Part shown: positions 19,342 to 31,000 of the stretch, piece by piece
Layout of the letters: every line of letters starts with the position of its first letter
Numbering within the stretch: position 1 is the stretch's first letter
Source of the DNA: Stephanodiscus triporus
Taxonomy: Eukaryota > Bacillariophyta > Thalassiosirophyceae > Thalassiosirales > Thalassiosiraceae
Direction of reading: 5' to 3'
Assembly (NCBI GenBank): GCA_036939755.1
Contig: JALLAZ010000060.1
Location: 1-64,000, forward strand
DNA: 64,000 nucleotides
Translations under genes and position numbers: made by a program
The notes under the pieces: model-generated
The model's input: only the letters and a program-made list of their open reading frames with translations
What the model was told of the DNA's origin: nothing
Database searches by the model: none

Positions 19342-20373
19342 ATGCATCGCGCCACCGCCTCCGCCCGTCGCCACCGCGCGCCGCCGTCGGACGTCGCGAC
19401 CCAGGCGTACAGCGTCGACGACGGCACGTGCGCCGACGAGATCGTCGACACCCGATCGGAACCGCCGGGCTTCTCCTTCCATCCTCGCGGGAGGGAGGAG
19501 GAGGTTGAGGAGGAGGAGGCCGAGAGGAGGAGGAGGAGGATCGCGAGCCGCTCGTCGTCGTCGTCGTCGACGTCGTCGTCCCGCGGGAACGGCATGTCGT
19601 CGCTGGAGGCCAAGCTTTCCAAGCTCGACTCCGTGCGGGTGCAAGAGCAGCGGCCGCGGCCGCGGCAGGACGAGGGGGGGCGGGGACGACGGGAAGGACC
19701 CCGGGACGACGACGGCGGCGGCGGCGTTTCCGCGACGAGGAAGGGGATGAAGGAGGAGGGGGGGTCGTCTTCGTCTTCGTCGTCGTCCGATGGGAGCCGT
19801 CGCCGGTCCGGGGTCGGCATGGGAGGCGGCCGCGCCTCGTCGTCGTCGTCGTCGTCGTCGGCGAAAGAGGAGGAGGAGGGCGCGGCTGTCGAAGTCTCGA
19901 ATTCCCCCTCCTCTTCTCCCGGATCCCTCGCGCACGTCCCCGTCCCCGCGACTACTACTACGACGACGACGTCGACCGACGTCCCCCCCCACCGACGGGG
20001 CGATGATCCGCGCGGTCACTCGTCGTCGTCGTCGCGCGGGCCTCCCGAGGAGGGGAGGAGGAGCGACGACGACGTCGTCGTCGTCGTCGTCCCGTCCGAT
20101 CCGCCGGACGAGGAGGACGACGAATGCGACGATCGACGACGGCGTAGGTCCGGTCCATCGGATCCGCCGCCCTCGACGTGCTTCCCCGTCTCCTCCTCCT
20201 CGAGGCATTCCGTCGACGGTGGGAGCGACGACGGGATGAGCGTATCCGACGACGGGCGAATACGATGGCGGGGGGGGGGGGGACGACGATCGGGAAGAAA
20301 ACATAACAATCGCGCGAAAACTCATTCCGGCGGCCGGGACGAGTCGCGACTTACGGTCTGGGGCGAGGAGAAG

Positions 20374-20404
<31 letters not shown>

Positions 20405-20740
20405 TTGACGATGCGAGGAGATTCGAGGAGGAGGAGGACGACGGGGAGGGGCACGCGGATGGGAGTGCATCCCGAGAAATCGTCGCCCGCGAGGGCCGCA
20501 CCAACTCGTCGTCCGCGTCTGCTACTAGATCGAGATCGACGAGGACGGGATCGAAGAGGTCGTCGTCATCATCGTCGTCGTCGCCGTGCGATCCGTCCGG
20601 GGGGGGGAGCGTAATTCGGAGTCCAAACTCAGAGGTCGAGAGGGCGATCGTCGTACGCGACGACGACGAATACGACGGCAGTGGGGGGGGGGGAAGTCGC
20701 GCCGAGACGGGGGAGGGATCGGGCGTCGAGTACAAGTACC

Positions 20741-20774
<34 letters not shown>

Positions 20775-21849
20775 TGAAGAGGAGGAGGACGAAGACTACG
20801 ACGACGACAACGGGGAGGAAGGCGAGGATTTGGTAGTATCGCGAGAAATCGTCGTACGCGAGTCGGGGGGGGACCTCGTCAAGGCCGACGGCAGTCGATT
20901 CCTCGCCGCGGCGGTGGACAATTACAACGCCATGGTCCCGGTCGACTCGGACATATACGAGGCGTACGATCACACCTTCGTGACGTGTCCCGAGAGCCTG
21001 CGATTTCGTTTCCTCTACACCTTCCTCAGGAAGAATCTCGACAAGAAGGTCATGATCTTCTTCTCGACCACGAACAGCGTCCGGTACCACGCGGCATTGC
21101 TCGACATGTTCCGCGTGCCGGTGCTGACCATGCACGGCAATCAACGCAGGGAGACGTTCGTGAATCGCTTCTTCAGGTTCTCAGACATGGACGAGGGGAT
21201 ACTCTGCACTACCGACGCCGCCGGCCGCGACCTCGACGTCCCACCCAGCGTCGATTGGGTCGTGCAGTTCGAGCCGCCGGACGACCCGTCCGAGTACATC
21301 CTGCGCGTGGCGAGGATATCGTGCGATTCCGACAGGGTCGGGCGGAGCCTGCTCTTCCTCAACCCCGGCGAGAAGCAGGGGTTTCTCAAGTACTACCACT
21401 CGGCGTCGATACCGGTATCCGAATTCGAGCTACCCGCGAACCTCGCTGACGTCCAGTCTCACATCGAGCGCGCAGCGCGCGGGAGCGAGCGGTTCCTACG
21501 ACGCGCGAGGGACGCGTTCGGGTCGTACCTGATGGCGTACGCGAGCCACGGCTTTCGGGACGTGTACAACGTCCACGACCTGAATAAGGGGGAAGTGGCC
21601 GAGGCGTTCGGGATCGTGGGGGAACTCGCGCCCAGGAGCGACGACAACGGCGACGACGACTTCACCGTCGCCGATGATATGGGCACGGTGATGACGACGT
21701 CGGAGGTCGGTCACGGCAGGATAGAGCCTAGAACGAGGAAGAGCGCGACACGGGGAAAGAAGAAGAAGGAGAAAAGCAAGACCTGGATGAAGGGGGAGAA
21801 GAGTTGGCCTCATAGCCAGATTAAGTTGCACCCGACCTTCAAGGGCTAG
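19342..21849 (+). CDS. RecA2-only, DDX18/Has1-derived helicase-like protein (copy B)
   Basis: Frame of 835 residues from the ATG at 19342; the upstream in-frame ATG at 19249 adds only AT-rich, 5'-UTR-like codons. Residues 1-540 are low complexity (Ser, Asp, Arg, Gly runs). From about 545: TFVTCPESLRFRFLYTFLRK, VMIFFSTTNSVRYHAALL (motif IV), VPVLTMHGNQRRETFVNRFF, CTTDAAGRDLDVP (motif V, changed from CTDVAARGLDIP), WVVQFEPPDDPSEYILRVAR, then ISCDSDR where motif VI HRVGRTAR is expected, and SLLFLNPGEKQGFL. A DUF4217-like segment follows (RRARDAFGSYLMAYASHGFR...VHDLNKGEVAEAFGI). This is closest to DDX18/Has1. No RecA1 domain (no Q motif, Walker A or DEAD) precedes it, and the arginine finger is lost. 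It ends KTWMKGEKSWPHSQIKL plus seven residues, matching the tail of copy A. Confidence 0.78.
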
Positions 21850-21868
21850 GGCTCGGTTGGCTATTATT

Positions 21869-21883
21869 GGGGGGGGGGGGGGG
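21869..21883. repeat. Homopolymer of 15 G
   Basis: A run of 15 G about 20 bp after the stop of copy B, in its 3' UTR region. Confidence 0.8.
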
Positions 21884-22037
21884 ATAATAGTATGGCCGGG
21901 GCTTTTCTATAATATTATGAGTAATAGTCGCCATTTTCTTTTGATGCATCGATTTTATAAATACATCGCACGTCATACTCGAAACCTTCACTGAAGTGTA
22001 GTTAACGCAATGACCATTTCTGCTCTAATTGTTACAC

Positions 22038-25000
22038 CTACATGTTGACGGTTGCGGATATTTCACCTAAACCTTCGTCGACAACAGAGAGAGTGACAAT
22101 TTCGTCTCCAAAGAAGGTTATTCTATACAGAATGTAGAAAAAATTTGTCTCGATGCCAGAAGAATCGAAATTTTGCGAACGATCCTCCCTGTGGTAAGGT
22201 ACGAATCAAACAATCACGTTAGTATCAATTTCCCAAGCGTTTGGAATGTCGCAAACAAGCGCTCACCGATCAACCGAAACATGAGCAAACTGGTTCAGTT
22301 CATTTGCGACTTCCGCCGGTGTAGCAAAAACACTGATTTGATTTGTGATTCTTGAAAATCCGTCGCTTGTTGAATAATCAAATGCAAATGTTTCTGTAAA
22401 GTCGACTGCGCCAGTTGTTTCGATGAGAGAAACCGAAATCGACTGTGCACTTGATATCAACTCTGAAGCCATTTCTGGCTCGGAAAATCCCATGGCACTA
22501 TACGCCAATACACGGACAAAATATGATTCCAGAGGATCCAAGTTCTTGACCACATAGTAGTAATTCTCCATGCCAGAAGTGTGTCGTACTGTGGAAGAGG
22601 AGTGGTCAAACATTGAGTCACTGTCCCACTCAACCCTATACGATGCGATCGGGTCTCCACCAGAGTAAAGTGGCTGCTTCCAAGACACCCCTAGCTCAGT
22701 GTCTGACAAGATGTTAACACGAACTTCCCGAGGCGGAAAGGGTGCACTCTTTGACGGTGAGATGGAATATCGAGAAGTTGTGGGGCCGCTCCAGCTATGG
22801 CCGTTGAATGCCAGAACTCTGGAAATATACGACTTTTGGGGGAACAAGGATGAAGGGGTGATGAAGCTTGTCGGCAATCCTCCGTTTGACACAACCCCAA
22901 CTCTAACAACAGATGAGCTTCCAAGAAGAGTCCCGCCGGTTGCAATTGGTGATGGCGGACCAGAGCCCGTGTCTACCAGCAACAAAGGCATATTTCCTTT
23001 TTGCGAAGTGAAAGTGATCACCCAACGTCGGCCGTACACTGACATGGAATCTTGTGTGTGTGAAAATATTGACACTGCGACTGTTTCAATCGTTGATATT
23101 CCTTCCAGTGCTTCCTTGATTTCCCCTGCGTCAGAATCTATGTCAATAGGCGAGGATCCTTCTCCCATGAATTGTACAGTGATGTGGCCTCCCATATCAT
23201 CAGCTGTTGACTCAAGAATGATTTCTTGGACTTCAGGCGTGTTTTCAACATCGAAGCTTTTCGTCCCACTTTCAAATTGAGCATCAACACCTCCGGCTTT
23301 CTCAGCTAATTCGACACGGAATTTGACTATATTATGTGAGCCTCCTTTGGCAAGGGCAGCGTCCCAGTGTATTTGAATAGTGGAATTGTCAATAGAAGAC
23401 ATCTCGACCGATGTTGGCGGGTCTGGACTATCCATGGGAGTCATTACGGACGGTATCGAGTACTGCGACTTGCCGTATGCCTTGCCCGCACCATTCCACG
23501 CAGACACTCTAAAATGGTATGGCATGCCTCGCATCAGACCGCCGACGGAATGGACAATTTCATCTCGATCGACATAATCTAGAGCATTCAATTCAACTTT
23601 ACCAGAGTAAGGACCATCCATTCGAGGCAAAACACCTTGAGAAGTTTCTGTCACATATAGTAGTGGAGTGCTTGATCCATCTGAGCATGTCAAATGATCA
23701 TCAACATCGAGCAGTGGGATATTATCGAGCCGATCGAGAAATAATACCGTCCACTGGAACGAATTGATCTTGTTGTATATCTTGTGGCGATAAATTCGTA
23801 CTGTTCCAATAGATGCAATCGTCTCAAGCTCAAGCTTCAGATCAAATGCTGAAACATCGAAAGGGATATCATTCGTTCTGGCACCTTCAATAGAGAGCGC
23901 AAAATGACCACCAAGAATTCCACCAGGTGTGTTGCACTGCGAAGTCAAAGTCTGCTGCTCGTAGCCCTTGAATGCAGTCACTTCCTCTTTAACTACAATT
24001 CGGGCACCGGTTCCCATCAATAACGATCCGGGGGTTCCCAAAATATCTTTGCCAAACATAACTGGCAAGGCAGCAGGATCTGTGCTTACTGTCAAGGACT
24101 CGATGGGACCATATCGATCGACATTGCCGTGATTAATCAAGAAAGTAATTGACCAAGCGAGCCCGTTCGCAAAGAATTCACGACTAATAACGACCGATCC
24201 TATGGTGGGCAGAGACTCTAGCGAACGCTTCATGTCGTAGGCAGTTGATTTTATGGATACATCTTCAGTTGCATGCCCCCCAAAGGCAATACGAAATGCC
24301 CCTCCTAAGTCGTCTTCTTCGGCTGTTAGAGTTATGGTTTGCACGTTATGCTGTGAGTATAGCAAAGCTCTATGGTCGCTGTTCATTGACCGCATCCCGT
24401 TGAAGTAACCCATCATGTTCCATTCGATTTTATACTTTGTCACTGGCGCACCGCCGTCATCGTCTATTTCGCGCGGGAATGAAACCTGAATTTCGGTGTC
24501 TGATTTAGGTGATATGTGCAATAATTTGGGAGGATTGGGGGTAGTCTTGGGGGATAAATAGTGTGGCGTAGGTATACCGGGTTCGACTGAATACCCATAA
24601 GAATTGTAAGCATATACTCTGACAAAATAATGCCGACCCTTCACCAAGCCACTTATTTGATGCGTGCATGGCTCGCATCCTGGGCCATTCTTGGGAGAGA
24701 CTAGGGAGTATGAGCCAAGAGGCGAACTTTTGAGGCTGTCAAAATCAGGTTTTGTATCCCACTCAATTCGGTAGAGAGAGACACTTTCTCCGCCATCACT
24801 CTCGGGCCTTGAAAAGACGACTTCCAGCGACTGACTTGATGCTACAGAGAGTATGACATTTGTAGGACTTGACGGTTTTTGGACGGGAGGAGCCAAGTCG
24901 CGGGGAGTCGAAGTCTGCGGACGGCCATAGCCAAGTTCATTGGCTGCGGAAACCTGCACGCTGTAGGGCTGTCCTGCAGTGAGATTGGTCAAAATGTAGT

Positions 25001-28000
25001 TGTAGTGTGCTTGCGATTGATCTTCCACTGTGACAACTCGAGTGCCATATCCAACGGGCAACACTCCAGGAGTCAATAAATTAATCTGCATAGCTGGAAC
25101 CCCACCGGAGGAATCAATTATTCTTGTCGAATCCTCCAAAGTAAGCCTCAAGCCCCTAACCGAGGGGTATTCTGACAAAAAAGTTACTGTCCATTTGTAT
25201 TCCGGATTTTCACCTGAGCGCCATACTCTTACTGCGCGAATGGCACTTAGACTCTCAAGCGCTGATTTGACATCGTCTCCAGACGAATCAACGCTTAGAC
25301 TGCCAGTCTCCTCTTCTCCGTAGCCTAGTGTGAAAGTCCCCTTGGCAGGCATTCCATTTGTAGACTGAAGGAGAATTTCTTGGACTTCGTTAATACCACT
25401 CGATACCCAATACTCAATGAGGTACTTCGTAATGCCAAAGCCGTTGTTGTTAAATGGAGAACGCCAAGACACACGTAGTGATGATGACGATTCCATCACA
25501 GAAACTATTGCATCAACCGCAATGGTTGCGAGTGTGACACCGTTTTGATCCTCAATGTCGGTTGGTTTGGAGCCGGGTGCCAACGATGATGGGCGTGATC
25601 GTGTAGTGGGACCAGGTCCAGCTTCATTCACTGCTGCTATTCGAACAAAGTACTCAACGCCTGGATTCAACCCTTCAATGAGATAATAGTTAAAGACTTC
25701 GACATCTACACCGTCGTTCAATGATATCCTTTCGCTGTAGACGGAATCAGCGCCAAGCGTCGCATTGCTCACCGACCCACTCCGAAAATTGTCCAATGTT
25801 GACCACTCTACGATGTAGGCACTTACTATAGAGCCTTTGTCACCAGGACTGGTCACTGACGTGAAATACAAGGCAAGGCTTGAAGGATTAGATGCAACAC
25901 GCTCAAGTTCAACAAAATGGGGTGGCAACGGCGGACCGTATGGTTTCAAGTACAAAGACGGGCAGGGGATGCTGAAGCCTTCCGTGTTTCTTGCGGATAC
26001 TCGGACTCCAAAGCCCGTCTCTATATTGGATGCCTGCTCCAACCCACCGATCGTGTGTGAAAAACTGATCGATGTGTTCTTCTCTACTATGACCTCATAG
26101 CTTTGTGTGATGACGGTTCCCTCTCTTGTGGCATCTGCATTGCAACTCATAAATTGAGAACCTGAGGCGCAGGTCTCACTACCTTTTGCGCAGAGACAAT
26201 ATTGACTTCTCTCTGTTTCTGGAGTTGCAGCAAGCATATTGATATTCATTATGGGGACTGGTGATCGGTTGGTAAGGAATTCAATGTCAAAGACAATGTC
26301 TTCCTCCTCGATTGATTTCAGGATCTTGACATCGCCGACATTTAGGAGACTCTCCACGATTTTTTCTAACTCCAGTGCGGATGTTCCAATGGGAACATCT
26401 GTACTATGAGAATGCATGCCGATTGAAAACGAGCCCCCAGTGATAGTCTGCTTGATGCGCAGCTGCTGTTTTTCTGTGACGCCATATTCATTGGCGTCCC
26501 ATGACTCTACAAGATATTCATTGAAGGCGATGCCCCCATCATCTTCGGGAGCGGTCCAACTAACTCTGAGCGAGTCCCATCCTGCAATCTCAACACTGCA
26601 ACGAGTAGGGCTCGAAGGCTTGATCGCTTGTGGCGTCACTCCAAAGGGCGACCCGTGAATGTGAATGGCACTGTCATACATCCTGAAGCGGTCGATGATG
26701 GCGAAAGGTTGGGAAATACTCTCCCAAAAGAGACGAATCATTCCCAACCCACGGTTTTCACGGTATTCGACTTTGATCGCGACGAGTTGATCGGCCTTCA
26801 TGGCATTCTCTGTGGTGGCTGAAAATTCAACGTAGCCATCGGTATCGTCAACTTCATTCTCAAACTCGTCGATTAGCAGCTCGCTCCCGACCCACAATCT
26901 CAGAGCGTCATTGACGTTTGCCGTGAAAGTGTAGATTTCGCCGAAGGCGGGTTTGATGTATCCTGTCCATCGAATACTGACAAAGTCCTTGCCCGTGGGT
27001 GCTACTAGAGTGTCATTTTTACCCCACTCAAAATTTATGGAGTGATCCACTCGAGACAGTGCTGGAGAACCGTAAAGCCATCGATTGTTGAAGTATTCAC
27101 CAGTCAGACCACCAGGATGAGCGGCTCGGATTGATAATGAATAATTGCCCACTCGCGGTGTATTGTAAGTCGCCAAATATCGTCCATCCTCATCATGCTC
27201 GATGGTTCCACGAACTGTTGCTGCTGGTCCATCGAGGGTGATGACAAAATCGTCCCCACGACGTCCAGCGACGGACTCAACACTGTACCGGGGCTGATCA
27301 CCCGAGGCTAATGGGCAAGTGGCAGTTACGGCAATAGTGCCGCCAGTTAGCAGGTGGTCCTCCACAAAAAACAGAAGAGCATCATCATTAACAGACTTGA
27401 GCTGGATGGCAAATACAATCGGCCCATAACCATGATCGTTCACGTGGGTTACGGATAACGAATGAATAGAGGCAATATCGGATAAAATAGCATTTTCCAA
27501 CTCGTCGGCTGATATATCAACGCTTAGTGCCCGAGTACGCTCGTTCCCGTAAGCGAGATAGAAATAGCCATCAATTGGCGAGGAGATTTTTGAATGTAGC
27601 TCAAGACTCTGGTTAATATTCCAGTCACACGACGTGAGCTCCACACTCGCATTGTCCCCTTCCAAAAGCGTTCCGCCCACGCCCAGTTTCGGTAAATCTC
27701 CTAGCACGGCATCGAACGACACAATATATTGATATCCCTTGCGATTTAGAGGCGAGCCATGCTGATAAATATTTGCTGATGGGCTCGATTTCCCCAAATA
27801 AGGCGAAGACAAAGTTACAGTGAATGGCGCGACATCGGCCATGTCTGTGATCGAAAATAGTTGTCCCGTGTCTTGGTCTCCAATCCGTATCCAGTCCCCA
27901 ATAATGAATTCAGTTAGCTCTTCATTTGGGGTGATGGAATTCAGACCTTTGGTGACGGCCACAGTTTTTCCAGCAACCAAGTCTTTCGCAGAGTTGGATG

Positions 28001-31000
28001 AGACTGACAGTGACCCTAACGCTGGAATCGACTGCAGGCGTTTTTCGAGTTCACTCGTGGATGCAGATGCATGGACGAGGATTATTGTCTCGAACATGGA
28101 CACTTCAAAGAATCCGCCTATTTGGGAAGACGATGATGTTTCAATGATCTGAACCTCCTGCAATGGACCATCCTGGACTTCATTTGAAAACTCATCTCTA
28201 GACTGTACAAAAAAATGCGCGTCTGATTTGTAAACACCAGTGCTGAGTCCTTGGAAGTGACGCACACCTTTATGATCATGAGCTGTCGTCATTCTCGGGG
28301 CTGATTCTGCGGGCCGGACCAAAACTCGGAAGGGGCTAACGCCGTCCTCTACAGTCTCAACGACAACGGAAATGCCGTGATCGATGTCGATCACTTGAAG
28401 AGGGGACAAGTTTCCAAAATTTATCAAGCTTTTGGGCGATTTTCCTTCTTGTGGATTGAATGTGACACGCCATGAACGGTGATTGGTACTTTCATCAACT
28501 TCAAGAGATACAAGGATATCTCCAACAGTACTGAGCATTTCCAGCTTTCGCTTCAATTCATAGTCATCTGCATCCCATGGTATCGGATCAGTCCTCTCTC
28601 CCATGAAGATCAGTGTAAAAGTGGCTCCAATAAGTACGGATTGATCAACGAATTCCACATTGATTGATTGGATCTCGTATTTCGGCTCGTCAACTACAGC
28701 GATGTGCGAAAATTTTCCATCAGTTAACGAGGCAACATCCCACTCGATTGCGTTGCCAATCAGGTTCGAAGTGTCACAATCAAAATTACGAACGTCGCCA
28801 AGCAACGACTCAAACGAAATCAAATATCGGTAGTTGAAGAGTCCGTGAGCTTGCTTTTGTACGCTGGTTATAATGCCTCCCATAGAAAAGTCTAGGGCAT
28901 TCTTCAACGCAACTTTGTCAGCATCCCATGAAATCGGAAGAGTAGACAAATTTCCGAGCTTAATTATGAATGTGCCCCCTCTTGTATTGCTGTTGTATCC
29001 GGTTGTAATCTGTTGCTGTTTGGAGGAAATTGCTTGAACAACGGCAATGGTGTGAAAACCGCCAGTTTTGGGCATGTACTCAACAGTCAAGAAACCCTCA
29101 TTACTTCGATGAATAGTTCCTTCGGTCACGGGGAACAATCCATCCTTATCGGCTTGTTCAGGATATATGTAGACCGCGTACATGTCTAATTTTTGCTCTG
29201 ATAGTCTATCATTCCCAAAAGAGTTTTTGGTTGAATTACAAACTTGGACCTTTCTCCCGCCCTTGCCGACGCAATACCCCTACCGTGAGCTGTAGTCCAA
29301 GTAGGACTTGTTTTCCCCGGATGAACATTGAACGTGCGCGGAAATCCAGTAATTGATTTGGGCCGACGTCCTGGCACGATCTCTTCCACTTGAATGTGAG
29401 AAACCTCCCCGCCAAGGTGAATTCGCGTCCCCTTTCAATGACAAAAAGGTCACATCCCACGAGCAATATTTGGAAGGATCATCGCAATCACAAAGAGATA
29501 CCGCAACCAAACCAATGGTCTCGATCAACTCAAGAGCCATTCTGAACTCGTCACTGCTCGCATCGAAGTCAATACTACCAGATACAAGTGGTTCCGTCCC
29601 CGCTTCACCGTGATATGTCGATGTAAATCTGCCAAAGAGTGAAGAAAGAGAGCGCGTTGAAGTTGTCACTCGTTGTATTTCTTTCACGATTGGGAGCCTG
29701 ACATCCATGAGGTACGATCCACGAACCGTCGGTGTGTATTTCACGGTGTGGGTGCCACTTGCGCAGGTTTTGCTCGCCTTGAATACCGAAACACTTGTCG
29801 TTCGACCTAAATAAGGCGATGACAGGGGAATACTTGTAACATCGAATTTACCGGAAGATGGAACTGTGTACATTATTCCGTCCAAAGCGATGTTGTCTCC
29901 ACGCAGTAGGTCCCCTAAAAAACTTGACTTGGATACAAGGCGAGCTGAACGATGAATGGCATCAGCCTCTCCAATGTACCGCCAATCGTTGATTGTTACA
30001 GTAGCATCAGATATTACAACTGGCGATGATGAAGCCACCCCATTAGTGCGTCCCTCTTGTGCCCAGCCACCACTTCTGCGGATATCAACCTCAAAGCCAG
30101 GCTAGATCCATCGGTGTGTCTGTTGTTTTGATTCGCGTCCATTGTTTGGATGACGAAACTGCATTCCTCCAATGCAACACAAGATGTGAGACCATCTCCT
30201 TTCGCGGAGCTTGACGTATCGATATCCCCAGGAGCGACATGAATAGAAAACGGACTCAGTGAAGAGCCACCAATGTGGCGGGTGTAATAAAACACACGGG
30301 AAGGAACAACCTGCCTTGCCACGGAAGCAGATGTCCATAAAAGTTGGATTTTAGCTTTGTCCGTTAAGTGGACGTACTCGACCTTGATTGCATAGAAAAC
30401 ACCACCCGTCAACATTACAGGTATCGATGACACTGATTCGGCATTATTGTCGACAAGACTATCAATGACATTATGCCCCCCAACAGTGAGCCGAACACCA
30501 CCATTCAAAAGAACAGTGAAAAAGTATTGGTCTGTCTTATCCACTTTGATCTCTCCTTCCCAGACGGCGGAAAACGAATCCATGGGAAATGACGGATCCC
30601 ACGAGAGAGGTGAATCGAACCCCCAGTCGAATGAAATTTCATTATCTAGAAGCGTCGAGTCACAAGCAGGTTTGTATGCCGCACACCATGGAGTTTCGTG
30701 GTAGGGGGGCAAATTGTGATTGTTGTTTCCAAGGACAGGCTCAGAAAAGTCTTGGTTCATGAAGTAAGTTGCCAATAATCCTCCCCGAGATCGCAGCATG
30801 ATCGAGGACTTATACACACCAGCCAAGCTCGGAGTGTACGCTATCTTGTAATGTCCATCCGGGTGGCCCATCTCCAGCTCTTCGACGGTTGAATTTAGAT
30901 TAGTATTACGGGGTGGAACAGTGCATGCATCAGAGACTCCGGTAAGGCTGAGAGCTAAAGAGGTGTCATCCTTTATGGTTGACGAAAGCCTGTTTCCGAA

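Noticed and set aside
22267..30038. Independent genes starting at 29183, 29389 or 30038 on the minus strand
   Set aside because: Filamin-like and repeat-module homology runs straight through each point. The starts at 29389 and 30038 are GTG codons, and the changes of frame are single-base breaks.
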